Positions 32,223 through 44,030 of a DNA stretch of 64,000 nt are shown in pieces; position 1 is the first letter of the stretch; the number at the start of each line of letters is the position of its first letter. This DNA is from Halichondria panicea (taxonomy: Eukaryota; Porifera; Demospongiae; Suberitida; Halichondriidae), in assembly GCF_963675165.1 (NCBI RefSeq), contig NC_087380.1, positions 5,774,071 through 5,838,070 of the forward strand, read 5' to 3'. Position numbers and translations under genes: made by a program. The notes beneath the pieces were generated by a model. It made no database searches. It was given only the letters and a program-made list of their open reading frames with translations, and was not told where the DNA came from.

Positions 32223-33532
32223 TATAGTATCAAGTAAACTTTTTCGACAATAACTTCTACAATCTAGCCTTCCTAAAATTATTTTGCTGATAACAGGAAG
32301 TAAAAATCAACCACAACTAATTAAAAGGGTGTGGCCTCCACCCAAAATTTTTTTGGGAGCTAAGTTGCCCCCCCCCTTTCTATAAATCCTAGCTAGACAG
32401 CTAGCTTTGAATTTATATCTAGAGTTAGAGATTGATCATGATATACGTATGTGTATATAGCTAGATTTATGCACCTCCATGCACCGCGCCGAGGCATCAT
32501 GCATACAGCACCCACGGTGCTTTCATTAATTAAATACCCACAGTTGTAAATGTTGTAGTGCTTGATAACCAGACTCTACGTCTTACTATATAGTATATGT
32601 AGATGGATGCATGTTAAGTTTTGGTAAGTGATATTGCTCAAAAAACTCTCCTTTCTCTCACAAACTAACTTCAAGATTAGCTGGATGGAAAGAGTTAAGA
32701 AAGGAATGGTATAGCTATATATATAATGCATCTATAATTTAATACGCATGTGTTTTTAGTATGTCACATGTAATAGCTAAGGAATACATTGTGTGTGCAC
32801 TGTTTTCTTGGGTTTCAGCATTTTACTATGTGCCCCAAATATCCAAGAGAGCTGCAAAAGCATGCACAGTATCCCTTTCCACAGTATTATCCCTTTCCAG
32901 AGTATCCCTTTCCAGATCATTCGCAACCGTGGGGAAAAGGGTCATCACTTTAGTTTGAATTTGTGGTCAGCCGGCCCAACGTATGGCCCAACCCACCAAC
33001 TTAGCTTGATTTGATCGCCGCCCCCCAACGAACACTTGGTTTAGAAGATGTGGCGTGGATCAATGGTTGTGCACACACACACACACACTAACCAGTTGAT
33101 TATGCCCTGCTGCTGCCTTGATTGAAGTATGTGTCGCCTTTAAAAGCTGTAGCTGGCCTAAACCTTCAATTTGACAGGTAAAGGGACACAGTATAGGACA
33201 CACAAAAGATGAGTTGTGTCTGGAGAAAGTATAACTTAGCATCTTTAAATTAAAGGTGGTGTAGATCTAGATGGGAGCAGTAGCTAGTCACAGAACAGGA
33301 GAATAAGCAGTTAATATCACCAGAAAAAAAAGAGTACAAAATCAATAGTGCTGCCAGAGCCAATCCTCGGTTGCAAGTGTCAGCTAATTCAACAGCTCAG
33401 CAATTAAACTTCAAAGGATAAAAGCATTCATGACACTCTCCACTCTATACCACACAATCCAATATCCATTGATCAATATTGACAAGTTGATAGCATACTC
33501 CTTTGTTGTTGTATTATTTACAATAGTAAAGT
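32223..33532. other. Repeat-rich intergenic stretch
   Basis: It contains a GAGGCATCATGCA...CAGCACCCACGGTG fragment near 32491 (the 570-bp element family), a TTTTCTTGGGTTTCAG...CCAAATATCCAAG repeat at 32761-32870, a tandem CCCTTTCCAGAGTAT motif near 32872-32920 and a short CA tract near 33073. No gene is supported. Confidence 0.5.
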
Positions 33533-33690
33533 CACATGTAATAAAATATATTGTGTGTGCACTGTTTTCTTGGGTTTCAGCATTTTACTATGTGCCCCAA
33601 ATCTCCAAGAGAGCTGCAAAGCACAGTATACATGTAATAGAATATAATTATTGTGTGTGCACTGTTTTCTTGGGTTTCTCGTTTTCCAGT
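33533..33690. repeat. Dispersed repeat with GTGCACTGTTTTCTTGGG core
   Basis: The ordered words CACATGTAATA, TTGTGTGTGCACTG, TTTTCTTGGGTTTC, CATTTTACTATGTGCCCC and TCCAAGAGAGCTGCAAA occur at 32761-32870, twice here (33533-33625 and 33628-33680) and at 40461-40570. No protein function is supported. Confidence 0.7.
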
Positions 33691-33775
33691 TGAAACGATT
33701 TTCAGATATATCAATTGTCCAATACAAACAGAACAGAGGCAGCAACAACATACCAGCAACAGCTACCTATAGCTG

Positions 33776-33966
33776 CAGTGGAACCCATCTATAACAGACA
33801 CCTTTGGGGAACAATGTTTTGGCCTTTATACATGCAGAGGTGGCTTTTGTTGAGGGTTTTTTTTTTACAACAAACTGTTCATTTGGGACCTGCATGGATG
33901 CCTGGCCGTTTTAAAGCAATTGGACTTTATTCGGAGGTGGTTGTTTAATTAACTGAGGTTCCACTG
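33776..33966. mobile_element. 191-bp Tc1/mariner-type MITE with CAGTGGAACC ends
   Basis: The inverted ends CAGTGGAACC and GGTTCCACTG bound the element. The paralogous locus near 40679 reads CTATAGCTATATAACTTC without it, which fixes the insertion at a TA; the left TA is mutated to TG here. It is non-autonomous and lies upstream of the EF-hand remnant. Confidence 0.85.
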
Positions 33967-34040
33967 TATATAATTAACTTCACAACTGAGCATATTAAAC
34001 TGAGAAAGCTTGACTACCTACTATACGTCACAAGAGAAAG

Positions 34041-34345
34041 ATGTCTTACACAGCTAGAGCAACAGAAAGCATAATTATATATACCATCTTATATAGGAAG
34101 ATGACTCAAGAGGATCAGAGCTGCAAGAGTTATAGACTGGATATCAACAAAAATGGTTTCATTTCACGTGAAGACTACGAAATCATGAGCAAAAAAATTG
34201 ACAAAATACAGCAACGTAACTGAAGAGCAAGCTAAAAAGAATCCATGCATGATTTTATTCTAGTCATAGCTGACAACATAAAACTCACTGGTGATACAAA
34301 GTTTCCGAATTTGCTATGATTAGTCAAGCTATTCTTGAAGAGACA
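34041..34345 (+). pseudogene. EF-hand (sarcoplasmic Ca-binding type) remnant, copy 1
   Basis: The frame from ATG 34041 encodes an N-terminal helix, then the calcium loop DINKNGFISRED and a broken downstream helix; frameshifts follow (the EEQAKRIHDFILVVAD block of copy 2 continues in other frames). Later EF-hands are missing. It aligns with the first ~250 bp of the copy at 40750, flanks included. It is dead, and only 380 bp upstream of the MFS gene. Confidence 0.75.
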
Positions 34346-34721
34346 GATGATAAGTGATATCACCCACTCACCCCATGCAGGCATGCATGTACTGTATTTA
34401 CAACACATGCATTAGTACAATACTTAGATAAAGTTATAAGGCAACCAGTTATAATCTTGAAAGGAGTTGTGTGAGAAGGAGAGTCCTATAATGAGCAATA
34501 CCAAAGTTAACAGGTATCCATTATACTGGCATAATAGGCTAATAATTAAAAGTACAAGCCAATACAAATCATAGTATAAATATTTGTAGGCCTGATGGTC
34601 GTGCATGTGATGGAAGTGCTGATGGTATTACCTCCTTGGAATTTTCCATACATGGAATGCTAACTACAGTGGAATGTATAGTGCTTACAGTCAGCACCTG
34701 TGTTTACCAGGCTGCATAATT

Positions 34722-37700
34722 ATGTGTGACTCAAAGAACAAAGAGCAAGAGCTATGGAGGCTACGGTTAAACTGGGCATTCATTATCTTCATGGCTCCCA
34801 TGTATTCAATCAGCCTGTATGGTATTACTTCATCCTTTCATCAGTTTGTAACCAACCCAACTGAAGTTGAGATTCTGTCACAAAACAACACTAAACAGAA
34901 GGTATCGATTAACTATAGTTTCATGAATGAAATGAATCACAATGTGATGCTCGTAAAGCAGCTTTGTACATTTTTCTCAATTAGTGTGTAATACCGCTTG
35001 ATTAATAGATTAATAACCCTGTATCTCAATGCAGATTGAGCCAGGCCTCGGAGAATCTGAATTATTTTACTCCTTGTTAATTTCAGCTACCAATGTTGGT
35101 GCTATCATTGGTGGGCTAGTGTGTGGATTTCTTGTGAGGATTGTTCCCTATTGGTATTTGTGGGCAGTGTCACTAGTGGCACACACAATTAGCTATGTTA
35201 TGTACTGTGTTGTACATCAAGGTTGGCTGATGATGATTTCCAGGCTTCTTGCTGGGTATTTTGCAGGTGCTATTTTTACACTCGGCTTCAGCTACTTCAC
35301 TGACACCAGTGTTTTGTACGTTGAAGAACTAAACAGAATGAGAATGGGTGCCAAAACAGAATCGGAGCGAGTTAGAAACTATCTGTTTGCTACTTTCAGT
35401 TTTTCAGTCAACCTGGGATTCATTTTAGGACCAGGTAAGCGATTCGTGTTAGCTGGTTTTAAAATCCATAATTTTGTCCAGGTTTTGCAGTAGTTGTGGC
35501 ACAGTTTGAGTCAGTGGATCAGTTCAGGGCGATTGGATGGTTCAACTTTGCCTACGGTGTAGTTGTTTTGTGTGTATTGGTGATATTGTTTCGGGGAGAA
35601 ATGAGTTTCAAAACTGACAGATTGAGTTATTGTCAAGTTAAGAAAAAGAATTCTAACTGTCGAATGCAGAATATGAGTCTACTGTCACTTTTCATATCCT
35701 TTCGAATACGTAAATATAATTATCTTTAAGAGCATGTACCTCATTATGAAGTTCCTTAACTATGTCTATACATAATAATTTCAGTTCTCTTCTTGTTTAT
35801 AATGGAAAGGATCCGAATGGCCTTTATTGGAACTATATTCAACCCCATTGCCAGTGATTCGTTTGGAATTGATGAGAGTGGTGCCTCGTACTTTGTCTTA
35901 GCTCTGTGTATTCCTCAACTGGGAGGATCAATTTCATTGTGAGTCAGTGTATTTTTGCATGTCCGTTCACCACATGTCTTTGATCCCATCGTCCCATTTC
36001 CTTTCAATTTTTCTGCAGACTTGTTTTTCAAAGACTAAAGATGTCAAGCCAGATGATTGTCCTGACAGGCATCATTACTACAATTTGTGGATATTTAATT
36101 GTGACTGATTGGCAGACGATTCCCTACGATCCGTGCACAGAGTACAGTCCCTTTCATCATCCTGAAATTGTCCAATATTATGAAAATAACACAATCATTG
36201 TAGGCAAGTTTCAAAAGAATATTGAATCACATGTTGATTTCACTTTGCCCAAGCTAAAAAGAGTCAAGCTTTTGCCCAACATTAACCTCATATTTGCTGA
36301 TGGTGCATCTTTTGAGGCGGACTTAAGGATTAATCTCAGTTGTAGTCATGTTTACAATTGTACGTGTGCTCTAAAGAATCCTACTTGTTTGTATTTCAAA
36401 ATAAATGAAAATCTAAACACCGAGGATCTATATTATTACGACTGTAGTTCTGACTTCAACCTGAGATCACCAATCACAGCATGTATTACTCTATCAAGAC
36501 ATCAAACAGTACTGGCAGGTAATAAAGCAACGACATCTGTAGATGAACATGAATCTGAAATTGAAAGTATCACTGTACTGCCAAAAAGAGTATACTTCAT
36601 AGCCCGAAACACTTGCATTGAGGCGAATGTGACTGGTCACCAGTGTCACTGGATACCCTCGTCCACAATCACCAAGAAGGAGTGTAAAGACTGTCAGCCC
36701 ATCTGTAGGAGCGTGAGCCAGACACTCACTTTTGCTCAGTTTCTGGTTGGCAATGGACTGTTGGTTTACACCAGTGCACTCCAGTATTCTCCAATCGTAT
36801 CATTACTCATGAACCAAACACCAAAACAAATCCAGGTGCTGTTAAGTAGGTATAGTAATTATGTCATTTTGGTGCATGGTCTATAGACAAATATGTATAA
36901 TATTATAGCCTGCAGGTAATGAATGTGGATATATTACACGCATGCATGCACGCACTGAATTCCTGAATAGTCTGAGTTGCACGGCTTGCCTTTTTCTTTT
37001 TATCAGCCTATAATAGCCAAGGTACCCGCACTATTTGACCAATCTTTTAATTTCATGCATGCATGGTTTTATACATGCAGGCTATGCCGCTCTGTTAATT
37101 CTTCACTAACAACGGCATTATACATGTCTTTTGAATACGAATTATGTTAACTTGCAACTTTCAGTTACCACACATTAATGATGCAGGGAATTGTGATTGG
37201 ATCCATGACAGCTTTGGGCGGTGTATCATCAAGTGTGTTTCCTCTACTGAGTAAGTTATCAATGCTTAGGTGCGTGCATGCATGTCAACTGCAAGACAAA
37301 ATAATACCTTTGACATAATACATGTAATACATGACTGTATACATGCCACTCTGTTTCATTGTGAGCCGACAAACATGAGATATAATTCTCATGTTTTGTC
37401 GGCTCGAATAGTAGACATAATTTTATCAGGAGCAGATTACAGAAGGAGCTTCTAACTCTACATGGGTGTGAGAATTACGTCTCGTGTGTTTTCCTAATTA
37501 AATGCTGCATTGCCTTATAAGAAAAGTGCATAAATTACAGACAGTGGTCAGCCTGACTGTGAACGGATTTTGTTACGTATAGTGCAGCAGCAGGAGAGCT
37601 AGGTTGAGCCAGAAAGAGCTAAAAAAAGATAGCTATAGGTCTTTGATGGATATTGGTATACATCAGACTGTCATTGGTGACGTACAGAAAATTCTAAAAT

Positions 37701-38920
37701 TCTGCGGAAAGAGGAGCATATCCAATTACTTTGTAAAGAGAAAGTTTGCTGGACCTATAGACTAACATACAGTCAGTGCACATATTAAAGTCGTTTCAGG
37801 ATTGGTGTTTAGCCTATACCCATACAGTGCATCCAGTCTAGAGAGTAGAATACCATGCACAAATATGTGAGTAGTTGTACTTAAATGCTTATGATTGGAA
37901 CAAAGTATGCTGATACCATTGTTTAGGTGAATGAATAAGTTACGACATATCCAAAAATTTTCCATGACAACATAAGGTGGTGCATGGGTTTGTGGTGATT
38001 AGTAAAACAGTAAACAATTGTAATAGTGGGTAATCGGTTAGGGAGAGAAAGAGGCCAACGGTCTCTGGCTAAGGTTTGGAATTTGTCACTACATCTATAG
38101 ATAGTTTGGCTATCTTATGAAAGGTTCGTGCTCAGTTTTTAGTGTCGTTTCGGTTATATAGGGACAGATTTGAAGATGTTACGGCTAAGGTCCAAAAATT
38201 ACACGGAGGAGTTAGCTTGAATAAATTGTCTAACTTTTGATAAGAACAATTTGTCCAGAAATACTTTAGTTTCAGAGATAATTGATGTTATATACATACA
38301 TTTTTTTACGATCACCCCCATTTTCATCTAAAATTATTTCCCACCTACTACAACAGCTTTTTTTTAGGGAAATATAGTATTGTTGCTTATTCATTCACCT
38401 ATACAATGGTATCAGCCATAAAATCAGCACAATTTCTTAGAAATGTTCCAATCTTGAGAATACATTTAAGTATACAACTGCTCACCTATTTTGTATTCTA
38501 CTCTCTAGACTGGATGCACTGTAAAGCATTACAGTGCTGTACATGTATTTGATGTGTTTGCACTACTATACATGCACAAGAATGGTAATTATTGCATGAC
38601 GTGTCTGTGGCCCTCGAGCATTCCAGTGTCAATATTAATATTGAGGCACTTGTGCCATGCAAGAACTTAATTAATACATTAATTTATTGCTATGCCACCA
38701 AAGACGAACTGACTATAATTATGCATCACATTTCATTGCAGTCGATGCTGTGTACGAAGAGATGAAGAAAAGAGTGTTTTTGCTAACCATACTTTTTGCT
38801 CTAGCACACATTCCGTTTATCCTTGAGATTATTGCACTCTACCCAAAACTGGGACCAAGAACTACGGACAACACAGACATTGAATACAGCAAATTGAATG
38901 AATTAGAACATGTCGATTGA
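34722..38920 (+). CDS. Major facilitator superfamily transporter
   Basis: Seven exons splice in frame: 34722-34901, 35035-35434, 35482-35709, 35785-35938, 36019-36835, 37187-37250 and 38742-38920 (673 residues from the ATG at 34722; an in-frame ATG at 34674 is possible). Hydrophobic segments include WAFIIFMAPMYSISLYGI, ATNVGAIIGGLVCGFLVRI (MFS motif A-like region), LLAGYFAGAIFTLGFSYF, FNFAYGVVVLCVLVILF and a last one near FLLTILFALAHIPFILEII. Exon 5 encodes a large, Cys-rich and probably lumenal/extracellular loop (~190 residues, several N-X-S/T sites, CKDCQPIC). The layout recalls MFSD8/CLN7-type transporters but I cannot assign the subfamily; the substrate is unknown. The last intron is 1.5 kb and holds a transposon. 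Confidence 0.85.
37825..38521. mobile_element. 697-bp Tc1/mariner-type MITE in the last MFS intron
   Basis: Inverted ends CAGTGCATCCAGTCTAGAG and its complement are flanked by TA on both sides (37823-37824, 38522-38523). Inverted similarity continues inward (TGCTGATACCATTGTTTAGGT against CCTATACAATGGTATCAGC). The CAGTGC end matches that of the element at 15009, but the remainder differs. No transposase is present. Confidence 0.88.
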
Positions 38921-39949
38921 TAATAATTATTATGCTATAATTATACTCTCTAGGAAAATGCCACTCGCATGGATGATGTAATTGTGTTTGTGTATAAAAA
39001 CATTGTGTGTTGGAAATGTTGTTATCCAGAATTTGTTTGCTCATTCCCTTTCTGAGTTATAGAACTGATCATTTGGTCATCTATATACTCTGATTCACAA
39101 ATCAACTGCTTGTGTATGTTACTAGGCAAAAGTATATCACAGCTATTCCTTATACCTGATGTTTGCCGGTATAAAAGAGGCATTTAATGCAGTTTAAACT
39201 ATTTCCTAGTGGAACGGCACACCCATTCTTGGTTTAGGACTCAGGAGTCAACTCCTACCCTAACCCTAAAAAATAAAGATTAGTATAATTATACACACGA
39301 TAAAAATTACTACATGACTAATCCAAAATTACATATTAAAATAAATATACACTTGAGAGAGAGCCACCGCTACTAACCCTCATGCAGTGGCACGGGCGAG
39401 AACGTAGAGCGCTGACGATGCAAGAACAGACATTCGTGTAACAGGTTTCTGGAGACATCAGTGCATTATTCTCCACACAATATTAAGTCGTATATAGACA
39501 TACATGTAAACACAGCACGCAACAAAGACAAGTCATCCTTTATATTACCTATTTTATAGACGGGTAGTGATTTTAGCTTTTTCAGATTTTTCTATGTTTT
39601 TAGCCGTTTTTTGGCGGTTGTAGCAAATTCATTAGCACAACACAAAAAACTGTAAGTGTTTTAGGAAGTTTGGAGTCAAATACAGATGAAAAAAGGGACA
39701 GCTTGCTTAGCATACTCTCAAAAGTATGGTTAATTTTTTCAATATGCGTTTTGGCCAATTTTAAGGCTACGAAAACATTATGTGATTTTATTTATCTATT
39801 TCCTTAAACGCCACGATTTCAATGGGGGTTGTACAGGCCTCATAATTGTGCAATACAAATTTATGCGATGTGATAGATGCTTGCATAAATAGCACTAATT
39901 TGTACTACGGTAGCATATTTAGCTCTATGATGTTATTGCCGATGTCATG
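38921..39949. other. 3' flank of the MFS gene, nothing recognised
   Basis: AT-rich sequence with short open frames only. No gene, RNA or well-bounded repeat is supported. Confidence 0.45.
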
Positions 39950-40260
39950 CAGTTAACAACGAACACCACTCAAACATGTAATCAATGTGAGACAATTTTT
40001 TTCTGCTATAGTTAATTAATACAGTGAGATATAAAATTATGTACCTCAGTCACCCAGGCCTTTAGTTTGTTCTTCAGCCAGCTCATTTTCTTACCATTTC
40101 TCTCTGCAGGTTCTATGGTGAATGCAAGTATAGATATAGCAACAGATTTACATGCATACATTGACTATGCATTCTACAACATCTAGCCCAAATTCTAGTA
40201 ATAACTAGCTGTATAATTATAGATCTATATAGATCTAATACAACAAACCAACACTATATT
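39950..40260. repeat. Duplicate block shared with 47960-48310
   Basis: The words CAGTTAACAACRAACACCACTC, TACCTCAGTCACCCAGGCC, GCCAGCTCATT, CTCTCTGCAGGTT and CAACATCTAGCCCAAATTC recur in order at 47960-48250. On the minus strand a short frame reads MSWLKNKLKAWVTE, which could be a decayed exon, but the second copy is disrupted. Confidence 0.7.
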
Positions 40261-40749
40261 TAAGACTGAATTGCAGGATTATGAAAGCAAGAGGACATAA
40301 TTAAGACCTGCTCATTGGAGGTGATAACTAAAAATCTTAATTATCAAAGGAAACACCTCCATTATAAAGGTGACCATTAATAATGAAGTACCGGGATTCG
40401 AGGTCTCCACTATACGTATACTATATACGCAGGCGCCTCCAAATGCACTTAATATCTCACAGCATTTTACTATGTGCCCCAAATATCCAAGAGAGCTGCA
40501 AAGCACAGTATAGTATGTCACATGTAATAAGAATATTATATTGTGTGTGCACTGTTTTCTTGGGTTTCTCAATACATTTGTTTTCTAGTTAAAACGGTTT
40601 TCTGATATATCAATCATCTCTAATACAATTATAGGAACAGAACAGAGTCAGCAACAACATACACCAGCAACAGCTACCTATAGCTATATAACTTCAAGAC
40701 TGAGCATATTAAACTGAGAAAGCTTGAACCTACATCACAAGAGAGAAAG

Positions 40750-41322
40750 ATGTCTTACACAGAGCAACAGAAAGCATACCATTTTAGGAAGATGAGGACC
40801 AGAGCTGCAAGACTGCATGGATATCAACAAAGATGGTTTCATTTCACGTGAAGACTACGAAATCATGAGCAAGAGATTGACAGAATATTGCAATGTCACT
40901 GAAGAGCAAGCTAAAAGAATCCATGATTTTATTCTAGTCGTAGCTGACACCATAAAGCTCACTGGTGATACAATGATACAAAGTTTCCAGTTAAAGAATT
41001 TGCTATAAAGATTAGTCAAGCTATTCTTGAAGAGACAGAATGATGAAAAAACGAGGTTTTTTTTATGATTCTCACAGTAACGTGTTCGATGGCATTGACA
41101 CTAATGGTGATGGCCACATTTCAGTGAAGGAGTTCAAAGTTTACTTGAAGGTGGTGGCCCCGAACCTGACAGGATCAAGCCAAGCATGCTTTTGATTTCA
41201 TCGATACTGACAAGAACGGGGAAATCAGTCGAGAGGAATTCTTGGCAGCTGCTATAGATTTTTATTTTGGTGTTGAAGAGACAGAGCTTGCTGCTGCATT
41301 CATGGGAAAGCTAGTGGACTAA
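40750..41322 (+). pseudogene. EF-hand (sarcoplasmic Ca-binding type) pseudogene, copy 2
   Basis: It starts ATG 40750 (M-S-Y-T-E-Q-Q-K-A-Y) and ends at a stop near 41322. Three calcium loops are recognisable in different frames: DINKDGFISRED, DTNGDGHISVKE and DTDKNGEISREE. A 4-base insertion precedes the first loop, a stop (TTGCTATAA) lies in the middle and another frameshift lies near 41180. The length and spacing fit a four-EF-hand sarcoplasmic calcium-binding protein. An AATAAA lies downstream near 41521. Either a pseudogene or, less likely, carries sequence errors. Confidence 0.8.
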
Positions 41323-41699
41323 TTAAGTCACACAATTTGATTAATGGACTGTACAATATAATAGAAGAATAATTATATAGCTTATAATTATAGGTTAGAA
41401 TTTGCTGAATACAGAACTGCTGAAATACAGTAACCATGCAACCTTAATTTTTGTATGGGATGTATCATTTATATAGTGTGTAGTGTATAATTATTAGTCT
41501 GAGGAGTGTATAGCTTCCCAATAAATTTATTAAAGATGAAGTGGTTTTCCCCGGCCTGCCCGCTCATTTTGTTTAATGAGAGTCATATGGACAGTAGAAT
41601 CTGTCTTAGCTCCAGACACATCCAGTCCTGTGTGACTAATTATTAGTCTAATAGTAGCTCACAAAACTCATTCTCATGTGCATACATTCAAGAAAAGTT

Positions 41700-42040
41700 T
41701 CTAAAATGTATACAAGATATACTGTATAGAAGAGCGGTCTCACTGATCAATGTAACTTCAAGTGGCAGCAATGCATACTTTCTACACTTGTGATGTAATT
41801 TATAGCTACCTTATAACGGGGAAATTTGGCAAGCGTTTTAATTTGGCGAATTTTACCAAATTTGAAACTGCCAAATTAAACACCAAATGGCTCATTCGCC
41901 AAATTTTCATTATGTTTTATACAGTATTACATTGTGTGTCTTATGTAAAAGTAGGCACTACATGTATATTATGTGCATGGTATACACCGAAGTCCATCAG
42001 TTTAGTAACAAACCAACGAAAAGTGCTGGCTGTCCCAAAC
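41700..42040. repeat. Dispersed repeat with AATTTGGCGA motifs, copy 2
   Basis: Matches 16740-17085: TTTTAATTTGGCGAATTTT, AAATGGCTCATTCGCC, GTAGGCACTACATG and CCGAAGTCCATCAGTTTAG in the same order. Non-coding. Confidence 0.6.
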
Positions 42041-42376
42041 TAGGTTTTCAATGTACAGTATGACCGGATATGACATTTTGGATTTGGTTTGGCTGGATTA
42101 CACTTAAACAGATCAGAATGAGTCATTATCCTTGAGACAGAACTGTCATAAGATTCGGAGTAAGATTGTTTTATATAGCCGCGGCTATTTTCTGAAATAC
42201 AGCCACCTCGCTATTCCGGCCGGGCTGCACTGTCCCAAGGGTGACCGGATTAACAAGGGTCTAGTACTGTATTCCACTTTTTATTGTGAGTATACATGTA
42301 TTAATAGGATTCGTCGAGATTTACCATGAATATTAATATGCATCAAACAAGACGACTAGAGGCGAATGAGAGTGGC

Positions 42377-43093
42377 CAGGGGCGGATCCAGGGGGTGGTT
42401 TTGAGGAGCTGAAGCCCCCCCCTTTTGAAAAACTGAACTATACCTATGTATTTCTAGTCTGAGGTTACAACAATTTTGCCACCAACCTTGTTATTTATGC
42501 ATCTGCATGTAGACTCACTGACTTAAGAGATGCTAGACAACAGCCAAGTCTAGCTACTAAGATGTAGGCTAGCTATGGACATACTGTGCTAGCTAGCTAG
42601 CTACTAATAAAGTGCATAGGTCAACTATTGCTGTTGCTGAGTCAGCTCCTTGTGCAATGTTTGTAGCCTCGATCATATCCCAGGCCTCTTCCTAGGCTGC
42701 TGTTGAGCTGCAACACGGAGCAGATCTCAGACTTTTCAGCTAGTTGCAAGGAAGCAGCCTTACCTTCTCTCACTCTCAGTGCAGTCTTGGTAGGCATTGT
42801 GATTCTTTCATGTACCAAGAGTGCATGAATGTAGATGTAACATCTACAGTATACATCCTTTTGTTGATTAGAACGAGTTTTTTGTATTAACTTTTTCATA
42901 TTCAGTATTCACTTATTAATATGACAGTTCAAAGGAAAAAGTGTGAGCAAATTGTAAAAATCAAAAAATTTCGCCTCCGGCGAGGCGGGAGGGGGAGCAC
43001 CATACCCACCCCCTGGGTGGCTCCGCCACCCTCGTACGGGGCTTCACCCCTTTCTACTAGCCCCCCCTTTCATTTTTCCTGGATCCGCCCCTG
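42377..43093. mobile_element. 717-bp element with CAGGGGCGGATCCAGG ends
   Basis: Exact inverted ends (CAGGGGCGGATCCAGG / CCTGGATCCGCCCCTG) are flanked by a 5-bp direct repeat GTGGC at 42372-42376 and 43094-43098. No transposase is visible. The element at 61797-62502 has related ends and a similar length, so a family exists. The superfamily is not assigned. Confidence 0.88.
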
Positions 43094-43098
43094 GTGGC

Positions 43099-44030
43099 TG
43101 TGACATTTAGTGATCAATCAATTTAGAACGGTAAGCAGAAATTTTACAGGCTGCAGCTACTTCTGATTTAATGTGCATGCAACAATTCACACATAGGGAA
43201 CATGGAATATATATACAGTTAGTGCACAGTTCAAGAAGCTCCAGTAGCTTCAGGTGAAGCCGAGTGCTATCATGAAAAACATGATGCTTCCAGAACTTCC
43301 GTGAGGCCAATAATATCCATAGATCACGAGAGCGTAAAACGGTTGTTGTCTTTGCACTGAGTCATAAATTGTGAATTCTCCAACTGTTTCGGGGGCTATG
43401 TTGTCATGACTTGAGGCAAGGTTTGCGTTTGTGCACTAGTACATGTATCTAGATTAGTTATATATAAATTAGACACTGTTTTGTCGGTGTCCATGTTTGA
43501 TTTAAAAGGCCCTCCTCCCCTCAGTTAATTGATTAAAGTACCCTCGCTACGCTCGGGATACTAAATCAGTGCATTTGGGCTTTTAATTCCCATAGACACT
43601 TCCAATAGAATAATGTGTATCAGTATAGTTACTGAGATAGTAGTAATTGTGACTATATTTTTGCAAATTCAAATAGATCTAATTATGTTTGCTACTCACA
43701 AAACATTCAATATGGTAACACATGCACAGAACGTGCAAACAGTACCCATGCACTGCATGCTCGCATCATTGTATCACTATGTTGCAACAATAGCTGAACT
43801 ACAGAAAATATAAACTTTCACAGTGTATTCTTCTACCTAGAAATAATTCTGAAACTATAACACACAAATAGAGTAAACACAAATTGAGTAAACAAAGCAT
43901 TCTAATTTCTCAGCAAAGTGTATTATACATAGCGTTATCAACCTCCTATTTTGATCATTCACAAGACTGTCACAGCCTATTCGGAGCTATAGCCAGAATT
44001 TTTACGAGTGTCGAAAGTACCGTAGTTATT
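43099..44030 (+). promoter_or_regulatory. 5' flank of the beta-helix gene
   Basis: About 300 bp before the start codon are conserved upstream of three family members: here (43690-44030), at 50390-50700 and at 51700-52027. Shared words include ATGTTGCAACAA, CACAGTGTATTCTTCTA and GAAACTAT. That makes it the likely promoter and leader. Further left nothing is recognised. Confidence 0.55.

Noticed and set aside
34674-34721. Earlier in-frame ATG for the MFS transporter
   Set aside because: The 16 extra residues (M-Y-S-A-Y-S...) look like translated leader; MCDSKNKEQELWRLRLN fits a short cytoplasmic N-terminus better, but this is not settled.
42642-42899. Minus-strand 85-codon open frame inside the CAGGGGCGGATCC element
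   Set aside because: It is inside a non-autonomous element, without homology or conserved codon pattern; the composition is explained by repeat sequence.
43884-44030. Upstream ATG extending the beta-helix protein by 49 residues
   Set aside because: The extension lacks a signal peptide, is not in the paralogue at 52028, and overlaps sequence conserved as leader in the other copies.
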